The notes: a model not told the origin generated them from the sequence alone. DNA of 64,000 nucleotides from Porogramme epimiltina (GCA_900155495.1 FTLJ01000236.1:1-64000); one strand, 5' to 3'; shown: positions 44,001 to 56,806, counted from the first letter of the stretch. Translations and numbers: made by a program.

Positions 44001-45100
44001 TATGTTCAGCGGTCGGAAGAAACGCAAAAGCCACCACAGTGCGGAAGGTCGGCGAGGACTTGAAGCTGTTTGGACGTGCCCAGAAGGAATTGGCCAACGC
44101 ATGCCGGCCCCGTTGAGGTCTACGCCGCCTCTCTTGGATAGTGGCGAAGGGAACAAGGGGAGGTAAGCGACGGGGCAAGAGACCAGAACCTGGAGCGATG
44201 TAGGTTAGCTGGCCGTGAGACCATCTACATGGCCGAGAGCATGCCAGCGTGCGCGAGACGCAGCATGGCAAGGGATGTGCACGGATGGAGCTGTGTGGGG
44301 AGATCGGCTGAGAATGAAGCGTGCAGCCAGTGAAGGTGGAAAGCGGCATACCGGGATAGTATACGTTGGCACTGCTGAGAAGCGTACGCCCTGATACGAC
44401 AGAGGGACCACACCAGCGAATAGGCCCCGAGGAGGCAGCGTCGAGCGAGGTAACGGGTTGGAAGCCGAGTCTCGAGCCTGTGTGGAGTCTGGACCAACGC
44501 TAGCGCTGTCTCGGACTCTCAGACATGGGCTTTGGCGCTGCGTGTGCACGAGCTGCGTAGGCGCGCGGTTCGCGCGCCAGTGCGGCGGCGCATCTTGCTC
44601 ACACACTGGCAGTCGCTCGATGGCGTGCTCGGGGAACCACAGTCGCTGCCACTCAAGCTCCGCGCTCGTCCGTGTTTCGTCGGGGCTGGGACTCGATCAG
44701 AGCCCGTCTGTGTGCCACACCCCGCCAGGTATTCTTCCTGCTTGCTTCCAACGTGCCACTTTCCCAAGTTCTAGCGCTTTTTACATCGCCTGCAAGACGC
44801 AGCTGCCGCATTGCCCCCCGTACGGCGCTCGGTCGTTGCCGAACGATCGGCCCGATTCTGCCCGATGTCCCCAGCCTTCTCAGTTCTCTCCCTCCAGCCC
44901 CGCGGCTTCCTCTGGCTGCATGCCTGCTTGTCTTTTGTTGTTTTTTCCGCACCACCGCCTACCTTGCTATTAGCGCACCACCGTCTTCTTCGAGAACATC
45001 TGCCGCATACGGCTCCATGACCCGCCTGACGAGTCCCTTCCGCGAGCGCCAGTCTTTCGATCTTTACTTTTCCCGCAACACGACATCATTTCACGTTTAG
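44000..45100. repeat. HET 5'-flank relic and tail-end relic
   Basis: 44220-44780 is related to 62810-63300 and, in part, to 57200-57560 and the 5' flanks of HET-1 and HET-2, but is not followed by a HET gene. 44780-45000 is related to 24700-24960 (shared CGATCGGCCCG, GGCTGCATGCCTGC-like blocks). No gene is present. Confidence 0.4.
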
Positions 45101-47017
45101 GAACTTCATATGCGGTACAGTCGAATAGCGTGCACACGAGTCTCAGTTGCTAACTTCTGCTCTATCCAAGTTCACTTTCATTTGACATCTCTCCGCCTCC
45201 GCCCCCGCACAGCTCATCGCAGACATCGCTCCTGCAGTCTCTTCGTAGACATCAGCGACGTGAAACATCCTACTCGTACCCCAGGCAGCGACAGGGTCCT
45301 CCTTCCCCGACTCCGGTCAGGAGGAGGGCTCTGTCGAGGAGGTTGGACGACCTCAGCCTTAGCTATTGCGAACATTCCCACCGGAACGCCACCGTCCATA
45401 TGTTTTGTAGCGATGATTGGCTACCGTATCTTTGTCTCGTAATAATGTATACGTAATGTTATGATCCAATGAGCTTATCGGCCGCCACCTTTTGTTTGTT
45501 TGCCTGAGGCATCCTTCCGACTGCGGCCGTGTCTTAGCGTGTTATGGCTCCGGGACCGTCGATTTCTTATGTATTATGGTGTTTGCTATGCACTATGAGA
45601 TAGTCTACTGTATATCATACCTTCTCGCTGCGATCTCACTGGTCTTTCCTAAGAATAATATGATTGCGTTCTCTTCCCCGCCAACTTTCGCTTTGGTGTC
45701 ATGTTCAAATCCCGCTGCTGCCGCCTTCTTGCTCGTCACTATGATTAAGTGCAGGTCAAGGTGTCTTAAAAATTTAGGCATCCTCGCAAGTAAGATTTTC
45801 TGGCTAGTATACTTGAAATTGAATTAGGGCCTTACTATACGCCCTGAATCATTATCACACCCCGAATAGGAGTCGGGGATTCGCGCTTGCGCGGCTACGA
45901 TGCATCAGGGCTGCATACATTTCATACGCCGCCCTTCCCTGCCCTTCTCACTGCGGACATTCGTGAAGGCGAACCCGCAGACACGCCTCGTTGCACGACA
46001 CCTGCCATTGGCACTTGTGGAACGGGGCGGCCATCACGTTGATGGCCTTTAATACAGGGTACACGGTGCTATTCTAGGGCGCGCTTGTGGCGGGGGACGT
46101 CCAGAAACCTACCTGTCAGGGCCGCGTCAGCGATTCCCAGTTTGCACCCAAGTTCGAACCCCCGAAACACGAGGGTATTCTGGGCCCACACAAATTAAAT
46201 GCGTTTCTAGACCGCGATCAGCCTTCCTCTACATGGTGAGTGCCCTGTTGTATTTGTCGCCTTCTCCCACCCCTCTGATCATGGGTGTGGCCAAATGCGT
46301 GTACGGGAGTCAATGTCCCACGTCGGTGCCATGATCCGGATCAACTGCTAGACCGAGAATCCTGCGCACCTATGTAGGTGTATTTCTTATCTAGCAGTGC
46401 ATAAACCCCGAGCTAATATCTAGGGCGCGGCACCGTCTCTTTGTTCGCCCACAACATTAGGCGGGTGGGGCCACGGGCGCCGGCCCCCGGACCCGTCTAG
46501 GTAAACTTATTAAAAACGCGAAGTCAGGGTGCAACGGCCCGGGTTTGGCTTTGTACAACGGATGGATCATCTTTACGTATCGTCGGTGTAGATACGCCCG
46601 GAGCAGGAATACACGCCCTAGACCACATGTCCTACGCAAAACGAATGCATCTTCAATGATACGGAACCCCATTGAATGGAACATTAACTCCCCTTCAATC
46701 TCCGCACCTCTTCGTGCACGGCAGCATGATGAATCATTGGGCCCTTAGTGCCTCACCGCTGCCACGTTCCTGCCGTGCGGTTCTCTATGATTCGCGCTTC
46801 TTCCTCTCCAACCGAAGTCACTCCTACTCGACGGTTTCCCCGATCGAGCCCTAGTCGCTCTCTCAGCCCACTCCACCTCATACGTCCGTTCAACTCAGTC
46901 CGTTAGCGCCTCGCAGACCCTCTCCCCTCCCAAAGTGTACCCACAAGGACACGAAAGTACGTCCATGAACTGGTATAACGATGTATTTTCTCAGTCGGTA
47001 TCTCCGTTACTAGTACA
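45101..47017. other. intergenic upstream of HET-5
   Basis: 45100-46240: no recognisable gene; a weak resemblance to an aspartic protease end (GGGTACACGG, then GGGCCGCGTCAG) lies at 46060-46130. 46240-47017 is the duplicated 5' region shared with HET-4. Confidence 0.35.
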
Positions 47018-49338
47018 ATGTGGCTACTCAATACCAAGACTGCCATCCTGAAGAAATTTGGTCGCCCGGAAGACGTTCCAGGAGGATACGCTATTCTGTC
47101 GCACGTCTGGGGAAAGGATCAGGAAGAAGACACATTCCAAGCCGTCCAAGACGCTGCCAAAGACCCCAAAGACGTCGCTACACGCATCCAGGAATTTCAG
47201 TCAGCTCCGTCTACAGCTTTTCCCCTGAGAACGACAGATTCCTTGGACGTCGAAGTTCAGCAGCAGAGAACAACAGGGGAAGGGGGGGATCTGCCATCCG
47301 GGACATCGAAGGATTCGCCCCGGAAGGATTCAAACACGGCCCAAACTCTGGCCCCGGACACATCGCGGCGCCACTCCATATCTCTCAAGATTTGTAAATT
47401 TCTCATCCAAGCCGAATCAGAAGGATACGAATGGGCGTGGTCCGACACGTGTTGCATCGACAAAACCAGCAGCACAGAACTCACAGAGGCGATCAACTCC
47501 ATGTTCCGATACTACTCCCTCTCCGAAGTCTGCTACGCTTACCTCGTTGATGTGCCCCCAAACACCGATCCCGACTCTATCTCCAAATTCCGTAACAGTA
47601 CATGGCATGAGCGAGGATGGACCCTCCAGGAGCTACTGGCACCTCACAATGTTGTCTTCATCTCCAACGATTGGACTCCCCTCGGGACCAAATATATGCT
47701 CGCGGACGTGCTCGAAAAAGAGACTGGGATCCCATCAAGCGTTCTGCGTTTTGAACGGGACTTCACGGCGGAGAATGTCGCCACGCGCATGTCTTGGGCA
47801 GCGAAGCGGGACACAACACGTGAGGAAGACAAGGCATACTGCCTTCTCGGGATATTTGGGGTCAACATGCCAACTATCTATGGGGAAGGTCAAAATGCAT
47901 TCTACCGGCTCCAGGAGGAGATTGCAAAGTCTTCGGCGGATACAACTTTGCTTATATGGGGTGCAGATCTCTCGGATCCCGTCCTCGTTGAAAATATGTC
48001 GACCCTCGGGTCTATGGCCACAAAACCAGGGAACCAGCCACTGCAGCATGCGTACGCCCCCTCGCCTAACTACTTCTCGCGTTTCGGTGGAGGGGATACC
48101 CAGTTATGTGACCGGGAAGACACTCACGTTGAGGTATGTACGCCTATATTCACTCGAATGTGAATGGTTCGAATGATGTATATGATTAATTTGTCATCGG
48201 TGTCCGATAGAACGAACCTTCGACTTTCATTGGCCCCAGTGCATTCACTGTCACTCCTTTCGGGCTTCGTGTCACCCTCCCAGTTCTTCGGGTTGCTCAG
48301 GGACGCTACATTGCACTCTTGGGTTGCTCTATACAGCGCGATAACAGAGAGAAATGCGGTACGGTGTGGCTCACACTTCGACTCGCCGACATTCCTCCAC
48401 CAATGAATCAAGGACAACTACATATATACCACTGCTCATGGCCAGGGTCCCCTCGGTGCATCACTGTTTCCCGTGGTCTCACTTCTGATCTCAGGAAAGA
48501 GTCTGTGACTATGAGCATCCACATCTCCCTGCGACCAGCCTACCGCGAGGGCGCCTTAGATGCTTTTGTGGGCCCTCAGAAAATCATTTACCAGCTTATG
48601 TCCAGCTCCCCACAACGCCCATTTCATTTTAGATTGTCTTCTATTGCAAGATGGGAAAGGGACTACAATATCAAACTATTCGATGTCAAACCTCCACCCT
48701 CTCCTTGGACCAAGTCATCAGAGTCCCCAGCCATTCTCATCTTTCAATGTGCGGCAAACTGCAGCGGTTATGGCATCACGGTCTGGATGATACTCGTGGT
48801 TGGATGCTGTTCTAGGGCAACCTCGAGCAGCCGGAGCCTCCATGGAGACATGCACTACGCGTCTGTCTATTACTATTTGGACGACTATCAAGAAGTGGAG
48901 TCTTTCATCTCAGCTTATGAAGACAAGCACGATTGTGAACTCGATCACCTCTCTGAAGTTCAATGCCAAGAGGACACACACCAGTGTAGAGATCAAAGTA
49001 ACATTAAGATCGCCAACCAACAGCAGCTGCAACAGCGGCTGCTACAGTGGCTGCAGCGGCTGCAGCGGCAGCAGCGGCAGCAGCCCCCGCGGCGGCTGTG
49101 GCAGCCGCCGCAGTTGTTGCCGCGGAGGGAGCGGGAGGAGCGGGAGCGGGAGGAGTGGGAGAAGTGGGAGCGGGAGGAGCGGGAGCGGGAGGAGCGGGAG
49201 GAGCGGGAGCGGGAGGAGCTGAAGCGGTGGCGGCTGGATTGCAATATTCGGTTCCATCGGAGGCAGCCAATGTGCTATACCAAGACATCATGGTACGAGG
49301 TGGACATTAGAAGCAGTGTCCTTCAAGCTGTACCATAG
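47018..49338 (+). CDS. HET-5: HET-domain protein with Glu/Arg-rich repeat tract
   Basis: CDS join(47018..48133, 48211..49338), 747 aa; the intron is 77 nt, phase 0, same length and position as in HET-4. HET blocks: YAILSHVWG (24-32), WSDTCCID, ELTEAINSMFRYYSL, RGWTLQELLAP, MSWAAKRDTTREEDKAYCLL and GEGQNAFYRLQEE. The C-terminal domain matches HET-4 closely (FTVTPFGLRVTLPVLRV, QLMSSSPQRPFHF). The repeat tract (nt 49015-49215) is about 67 residues: first Gln-rich, then REREEREREEWEKWEREE-like. It ends in the shared SWYEVDIRSSVLQAVP. Closest paralog of HET-4, from a segmental duplication that also copied the facing glutaminase. Probably intact. Confidence 0.85.
49015..49215 (+). repeat. CAG-rich and GAGCGGGAG minisatellite tract in HET-5
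   Basis: A CAGCGGCAG/CTGCAGCGG part followed by tandem GAGCGGGAG/GAGGAGCGG units, all in multiples of three within exon 2. It lies at the same place as the longer tract of HET-4 but with different units. Confidence 0.8.
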
Positions 49339-49575
49339 TAGGTTTTTCCCGTAATGTTGTGACGGTTGTAGTTTCGGACATTCAGACGCGTACTGTACAA
49401 TTGCAGCGGCCTTCCAGGCAAGCCTAGGTTATGACCATATTGAGATTATTATTTAACTTGTGCATAGCAATGCATTGTCTGCACAATCAGTAACAATGAG
49501 TCCAGGGAGAGCTGCATTGACACCAATAGGGCAGCAAGTGAGGTCTTCGGGGGATGCTCTCAGACGCTCTCCGTA

Positions 49576-49640
49576 CTAGGTATAAGAGAAGTCAATCATG
49601 ATATAGTGCCAATCGAGGTGGCGCCCCTGTGCCACATGTA
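49576..49640 (-). pseudogene. inverted HET C-terminal relic, short
   Basis: Minus-strand reading HLDWHYIMIDF corresponds to HLGWHYIMIHF of the relic at 29804-29990 and to QLGQHYVIINF of HET-3. It stops soon after; only the first part of the domain is left. Confidence 0.45.
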
Positions 49641-49666
49641 CACATTCGTGCCATCCGTTCGTTCCT

Positions 49667-52600
49667 TCACGCCGAGTACGCAGGCGGCTGCTCGAACCGC
49701 TCGGCATGCAGCTGCCGCATCGCACCACGCAACCCTTGCACCTCCTCCCGCAGCCCTCCCACCTCCGTCGGCGAAAGCGATGCAGACTCCGACCCTGTGC
49801 TCCGCGGGAACACCTCCGACCGCGGCACGGGCGACTGCACGCCCGAAGCGGTCCCCGATACGTGCACCTGCACAGATGCTGCAGCGAACGCGAGGTCCTC
49901 TGCGCCGCCACCAAGACCAGGTCCCTGCGTGGTGACGCACTCGTCGTCGACCTGAGCCATTGAGACTTCCGTGGGGGTGAACGTCCTGTACAGGCTAGGC
50001 AGCTCTGAGGGCGAGGCGCCGCTGTCGTGGCTGGCCCGACCGTGGAGAGGCAGCTTAGAGCGGCGAGCGACCTCTATGACCTCGATCGACCGCTTCTCCA
50101 TGCTGCGCGCCACAAGTCTGCGGCGGTTCCGGCGAGACTTGCCGACGTAGAAAGCGACGAAGATGACGTCAGCGGCCACGGCGACGCCGCCGACGACACC
50201 GCCTGCGATGGCACCGATGTGCGACTTGGCCACCTTGTCTCCAGAGTTGGTATTGCCTCCTCCGTTGTTTCCGCCTTGTCCTTTGTTGCCGGGGCCGGCC
50301 GCGCTGATAGCCGTGCTCGAAAGACTGAGCGGTATTAGTCAGCATTACCGCTAGGACTTCGCCGACGGACCGGGCACCTACGTTGAGGCCAGAAGGGAGA
50401 ATATCCCACCAACGCCAGGGCTGCCAAATATGAGAAACACCGTTGTCGGGAACAAATATCGACAGCGCTCACCTAGCGAAATCGCTTCCCTTCCCTGACA
50501 CGTCATTGTAATGGTTTGAGAATACGCCTGGCGCTCCGTTGAAGTTCGCTTTAGACCAGGCGAACTGAACCAGCGTGTCGCGGACCTCTTGGTCGACCAC
50601 GGCAGCAGCCGTAAACAGGAGCCACGCTGCGTGACAGGTAGTCGCTGATCAGACAACGCACACTATGGAATTCGTGGCCAGCTCACCGACGCTGCTTGTC
50701 TGTGAAGTACGCGTGTCTATAGGGAGACCAAAAGGTGGTGCTAGAAGGCGATGAGCTCGCCTAGTCTCGGCGTATTGCAGGCACATGTAACGTACCCGTC
50801 GCGAAGAGTGAACCAAGGAACTTCGTGTGGTTCGCCAGCACCTGATAATGACGCGTCAGCTATGGATTCCCGACCGAGAATCGTTCAGGTGGGCTCACGG
50901 GTGACGGGACGATGTTCGTCCCCAACAGCTTATCAGCATATAGGTTGTACGACAGCGACCACGAAGTTTGCGGGTCCCCATAGAGTGAAAGGATGTGCGT
51001 CTTATCGGCAGAGAGTGCGAGCGACTGCCAGGACTCCATGAGGCTAGCAGCATGATCCTACAAGCAACGCCGGTGAGCAACGTTCCCGTGGAAGAGACGA
51101 GGACACTGACGTCATACGTCTGTGCATCGGTGTCGTTCCCCAATGCACGGCTGATCTCGGCCATAGCCTTCACTCCAATGATCCCCTTCAGCGCGAGGTT
51201 CGCGATGTTATCGTTCCCCTCGTTGTCGGCAGAGATTCTGCAGCTGGTTCGTTAATCGAGCCCCACTTTACGAGCCGATACACGCACTGGTTCTTAGGTG
51301 CCAATGTGTTCGGCACAAGGTAGTCCGCCCATCGCTTCAAAAGATCGTACTACAAAGGCGACGATGTGTAAGTCGATTTGTAAAAGAACATGGAGCTTCA
51401 CGCACGTGCTGGGAGAGAAGCGACCCATCTCCTGTCACTTGGGCGTATGAGAGCATCATGATAAGCATATTGCTAGATTCTAAAAGTGCACTCGTGAGCA
51501 CCCCTGTTCACGAGCTAGAACGACACTAGTAGCTGACCTTCCACGCCGGAGCTAGGTAGCCCCACTCCGCCAGTCGCGATAGGATATACCGTCCCTACAG
51601 AGTATCAGCTGAGTTGCCTATTGTGTATTGTACTAGAGATTCACATACGGAGATCGGGCGACGCGTACAATTGTCCGACTCGAGCATCTTGAGACTCAAG
51701 GAGTGGAACCAGCATTGGGGCGCACAGCGACGCGTTCAAGTAGAGAAACGCGGGCCACGCAGCGTACATCCTCTCTACAGGGTTAACGCGTCTGTAAGGC
51801 CCAATAAGGTCAGATATGCCGAATAGTGCAACAAACGATACGCACTGATCAATGCCCATATTCTTCATGAAGATCTTGACGTCAGACCCATTCACGCCGC
51901 CCTGCGCGTCGCTCACAACGGTGATGTCGAGGGAGCCTAAGATCTGCCGCGTAGCGAGGGATATCAAGTCGACATATTGGGACGAGATCTTCTCCGCGTC
52001 GGCTGTGATCTTCGTGTCGAGCGCGACGGCGCGGTCGTGCGCGGCAGGGGCGTCTTCGACGACAGCGTCGATCTGACCAATTGTATGCGTGTTAAGTTCT
52101 GTCTAAAACACTCAGAATGCCATGTGCACTCACCGCCGCAGAGATGTTCGGGTACTGCATGACGTAGTACGGTCGTCGCGACTCTATAGCACCTGACGGC
52201 GCGGTGTACTGGACACTGGGGTCCCGAACGTACCCAAGCGACCATGTCACGGGGCTCGAAGTCGACTTGATGGTCCCCAGGTCTATCGAGAACGCGAACA
52301 CGGGTACGTCCCTGCGCAAGTCCACCATCGTAAGCACGGAGCGCCGCAAGAAGATGTAGGAACTCACGGTAGAATAGGCCCGAACACAGTTGACGACGTG
52401 TTCGTCAGCTCGCCGTGTTCCATGAATTGCTGGCTCGTGATGTTGCCTCTGTCGATCTGCCACGTCAGGTTTGGGGTCTACAAAGCAACCCCCGTTAGCG
52501 AACACTAGCGTTTTGAAGACGAGGTAGTTATCATACGGGAGGAAGCGCGTAGTAAGCCGTGCCGTCTTCAGCCTGGTGACGAAGTTCAACATTAGGCGCA

Positions 52601-53334
52601 GGGGTCTGAAGGGAGATCGCGTGGTATATGCTGTTTGCCGTATTCAGAGTTGTCCACTTTACGATGCTTCCTCCCGTGCCGGACAGCCATTCTAGCCGCG
52701 ATGTCAGCATAGCCCTGAGGCAGATCGAAACCGGTCTCTCCCTCACCGGCATTGGTGTACGAATGCAGCTGTATGAAGTGTGCTGCTCCGTCGAGCGAGT
52801 TAAGTTCAACCGAGACGTAGGAAAACGGCAGGGATTGCTTGACCCAGTCTGTGAGCTGTTCCCGAGTAAGAAGTCAGTTACTGAGGGCCACGTTCGCCGA
52901 AGGTATGATCTCACTTCGATAGGCGAGAGGAAAGTGATCGTAAGGTTCATCGGGCCCGCCCTCATCGTGTACACCGACCTCGCGGGGGTGATCGACACGT
53001 TCGTCACAGTTGCGACATTTGGTGCAGTTTAACCAGCGCCCAGCCACGAGTACAGCGTGCCGTTGACGCGAATCTTACCGCTCCAACCGAGGGCTGCCTG
53101 TTCGACATGTTAGCGTATGTCTAGGCAGAACAAATGGAGGCACGAAACAGAAGACCAGAAGATGGGATATGCCGACGACAGTGGGTCGCTCGTATTCGTC
53201 GAGTTATGCCACACATTCATGTACGGGGAGGGCACAGACAAAGGGATCCCCGCGGGGAAGAAGTTCTGTGCGGCAGCATGAACATGAAGGGCGGCGGTGA
53301 CGAAAATAAGCGCCCAACGGATACAACGAAACAT
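49667..53334 (-). pseudogene. membrane-anchored GtaA-type glutaminase, pseudogene 2 (nearly intact)
   Basis: A minus-strand gene of about 10 exons. Signal peptide MFRCIRWALIFVTAALHVHA, then SPYMNVWHNSTNTSDPLSSA; intron 1 is 51 nt; LGWSGKIRVNGTLYSWLGAG; SVYTMRAGPMNLTITFLSPI; TDWVKQSLPFSYVSVEL; EDGTAYYALP; FAFSIDLGTIKSTSSPVTW; SLATRQILGSLDITVVSDAQ; RVNPVERMYAAWPAFLYLNA; NLALKGIIGVKAMAEISRAL; GDPQTSWSLSYNLYADKLL. This order is that of fungal GtaA glutaminases (L-glutamine to L-glutamate, secreted). A C-terminal Gly/Asn linker, a transmembrane helix (HIGAIAGGVVGGVAVAADVIF) and a tail ending EQPPAYSA at 49667 would anchor it. Defects: a TAA at about 53030 where copy 1 has a Gln codon, and a frame change near 50345. 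Splice sites are largely kept, so decay is recent. Confidence 0.75.
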
Positions 53335-53339
53335 GGTGA

Positions 53340-54110
53340 AAAGGAGCTAGGGATCGGAAGGAGGAGGACAGGTTTAAGCGTGCGGCTGAGGGTACAGACG
53401 ACAGACATTGGGTAAAGAGCGGCGAGAGCGGAGGTGGAATTCATACGCATCCGCACGGAGGTTCCTTGACAGGCCGTGGATACAGGGTGATAACTCACGT
53501 CGACGCCCAAACATCTTCAATCTCCTATCCACTACGTTTGTATGCTCGAATGAACACCCATGGTTATGAATGCATAACGAGGGCTTAAAGACGACCTATA
53601 CATAGCCGAGTCAGTCTCGTGCGAAGGCATGAGCGGGCTGCCTTGAATAAGTGGCTTCGAACGCGCAAGACGGAAGTGTCGACGAAGCGATAGATTGACT
53701 CTTCGCTGTAAGGATTGATAGATGGAAGATGGCTCACAAACTTGTGTAGTATCTCCGGATTACCCTAGTATTGGCGTCACGGCATTGAGCCCGGATAGGG
53801 AGGCAGAAAATACGTCTCGTACACTCCAAGCTCCAAGGGCGAGAACAAGGGTGAGTTTATTATTGGATTGATGATGGCGGGCGAAGTAAGTGAGGCACAA
53901 GATGCATTTCCTCGCTTGCAATTGGGGCACAAGAGCAGCACGAGATGATGAGGAGGGACATAGAAGGGACGACGGCAGCAGGAAAGGGAAGAAACGACAA
54001 TTGAGCGCCGGAAACCCTGCTGACATAATGGGACAGCTGCCGGACTCCGAGGAAAGTCGCTCGGCCCTCCCCCTCTCCCGCACACCCGCACACATCGAAA
54101 CAATAGCACA
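53340..54110. other. 5' flank of glutaminase pseudogene 2
   Basis: Related to 32700-33340. CCTATACATAG at 53602-53612 reads as a TATA-like CTATGTATAGG on the minus strand. No gene seen; minus-strand frames at 53760-54110 are low-complexity. Confidence 0.4.
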
Positions 54111-56170
54111 CGCCGTTACAGGATCTGATGACTCAAGTACTCACCAGGAGGCCCATGGCCACGGACAGTGGGGCTGAGCCGAGGTACGCACGTCACGTGA
54201 CAGAAGGCAGTCTTCGTCTCCGCGGCTCGCCGGTTGTCTCTTCCGATTGCTGCTGCCGGTCTTTGCCTAGCCTGTGCGTTCTCCTCCCCTCCTCCCAACA
54301 GGAACCTGTGTCTTCTCGCTTGGATAGACTGCACCTCCTGCCAGCTCTCTCCGTGCTCCCTCAGCATCGAGGGTGTACCCGCCACGCCCTCGTCCGATCC
54401 ACAGGTCCGCTTGTCACTGCCCCTCTGGGCTCAAGACCTCCAGCCCCCGTCTACCACATCCCAATTATGCTTTTTCATCACCACTGCATCTCCTGAAAAT
54501 GGGCTCCACTACCTCTCCTTCCGCAATGCTAATTGTATGTTGTATTTCATCCTCATCGATTGCGTTTCCGAGCTGACATATCCCTCGCTCGGATAGGAGG
54601 ATCCATCGAGGGCTCCTCCGCCCTGCTCCACTACTACCCAGCGATGCCACAGGGCCTTTGTCTCGTATAGCAACGCAACATGCCCTGTTCCCGGACCCGT
54701 CACTTCCGTCGAAATAGACGTCATCACATCCCGATTCTACTGCTCAGCTACACGAGCACATGCTCCTGGCTCTTCGCCGTCATCGTCCCGCGCCACCCCG
54801 TCCTCCTCGAGAAGATCCTCTGGTTGAGCATACTTCGATATCCCAACGTGCGCCTTCGGGCACTACCTCCTCGCGCCGATGAACATTGGGAGGTTTACCG
54901 TCGCACAGGACGTGAAGATGTCGGGCGCATTGGATGTTATTAAAGGCGCTGGGTGCGAGGAATTGTGGGGAAGCTGCTCATACACGCGCTCAGTCGCGTA
55001 GTCGTCACATGTAAGTTTTTCAGTTCGTCCTTCCTTCTTTCTCCACCCTCCTCCCATGCGACCATCTACATACGCACTCCCGCCCGTGTGTTGTCGCGCT
55101 TTCCGCTTTTCAAGAACATGAACTGTAATCGTCTTCGTCTAAAGCAAACAGATGTTCTTGGTCTATGTCTTGTCTCGTGCGATGGCGGGCTTCACTCTCC
55201 CTTCGATACGGCCTCGATGATGCTGTCGCTGTGTCGTCTTCCTCATCTACTATTTTTCGCAATCTTAGCACGAAGCCCCCTCCCCCACGCGTGGACACCG
55301 CGTCATCCAGGTTATGTCGATACTCTTGCACCCGCATCGTCCTCACACACAACGATAGTGTTTTTGTTCGAGGGGGGGCTTGCCTTTCATCTCTGGCATG
55401 GGGCAGCCCATACGCGATCATCGGTACTGACATTCTTGGCCTTCCACCTCTATTATGCGTTCTAATGATGGCTTGCTTATAATATCTTTCTGTGCAGGTT
55501 TCGCTTGGTACTGCGGGAGCTTCTCCGCCATCTCCGCCCTCGCTTCACTCATACAAAGAATACACACATAGCGAAGGTAAGCCTGAGACGCCATTTTCGA
55601 ATTGACCCTGCTGACCTCGTTCCGCCACACGGTCGCGATGACGTTCTCGTCACTAGAACGCCTCACTGGAGGCAACTGAAAGATCTTCGATCCCTTCGCA
55701 CTTTCCCCCTTTCCCAGCCACAAGAAGTCGTAAGTGACAAAAGTGAGTTTATAGAATTGTCTCCATTACGAGGTTTTCTAACCCTAGCACATTGTGTGGT
55801 CGTCGTGGCGGTCTCGTCGCCAACCAGCTTCAATGTCCTCGACGGCCTCCTCAGCTTCTTCCCCCACGTGAACAACTTACGGAGAGTGCGCCGAGCGTCT
55901 TCACGCCCTCCTGTCCCTGGCCCGCGCTCAATGCATACTTGGGTGTTGCTTCCGCGCACGAATGAAACATCAAGTTGCTCGCTGCGCGGAGACTTGTCAC
56001 AATCACACGACGCGCTGACGCACGACAACCGCATACTGCCAGCCTGCTCTCGGGCCTGACGCTCGATTCGAAGCGCGAAGGGCGGGTATCGCGCGGAGTT
56101 GGATGGGACAATGGGGTCTCTGCCCTACTCATGGGCCGCGGTGCCAGCCTTTGCTTGATGTGTCGAACGT
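54110..56170 (+). pseudogene. repeat A copy 4
   Basis: Most divergent long copy. Kept blocks: AYFDIPTCAFGHYLLAPMN (about 54830-54890) and DVKMSGALDVIKG matching DVKMLSVLDVVRA of copy 1, the donor region GTAAGTTT (55010), the branch site CTAACCCTAGC (55778) and the following exon-like stretch. Another readable piece is FCAGFAWYCGSFSAISALAS near 55490-55550. Stops interrupt it. Family not recognised. Confidence 0.4.
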
Positions 56171-56806
56171 ATGTTCGCATCGCCTGTTCCCTGCGCATGT
56201 ATACATAACCTTCAGTATATCCTAAATGCACTTTCATTTTGAAGCGCCGGCCAACGCAGTCGCGTGGGTCGCGGCGATCTGGATGGAAGTATACGTGTGT
56301 TTCCCCCTCTGTTACTTCTGTCACCATGTGGTCTTCATCGGCGTGAAAGAAAAAATATACTCGTTCGTTTTCACATAAAATGTGCCGTGCAGAATGAGTC
56401 GCCGTTCCACCTCGCGCTTCCTGTCGACGCTTCTTCCTAGCTACGTGGACAACATGACATCGTGCGATATCGTTACCTCGCGCCCCCGGATATCATTCTG
56501 TCCGACAGTGCTGTCATCCATACTGCTGTGTCCTGCGTGGCCCAAGCAGAACTTAGGTCAATGCGTCGATGCCCATCTGACATTGCTCTTTCCGCAGCTT
56601 CCCCTCAACCAGCCCTTCTCTGAAGTTTCGATGCGTGCTCATCGCTTGAATCGAGCCTGCAGAGGCGGCGCACGGCAGTTGGAAAGCGCGTACTGCTGCC
56701 TCCTCACCTCAGGTATTATCTAGAGAGCTGCGTTTCGTCATTGTTCAACTACACATATGAGTACAGTCCACTTGATTACTCATTCATTATATCCTCCCCT
56801 AGCTTG
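56171..56806. other. intergenic; HET-type 5' flank
   Basis: 56500-56760 is related to the region just upstream of HET-1 (5660-5960): shared CTGTCATCCAT/CTATCATCCAT, CAACCAGCCCTTCTCTGA and GCTCATCGC..GA. No gene. Confidence 0.45.

Noticed and set aside
45492..45827. Plus-strand ORF of 111 codons with hydrophobic stretches
   Set aside because: No paralog in the window, no splice partner and no family motif. Composition is compatible with AT-richer intergenic DNA.
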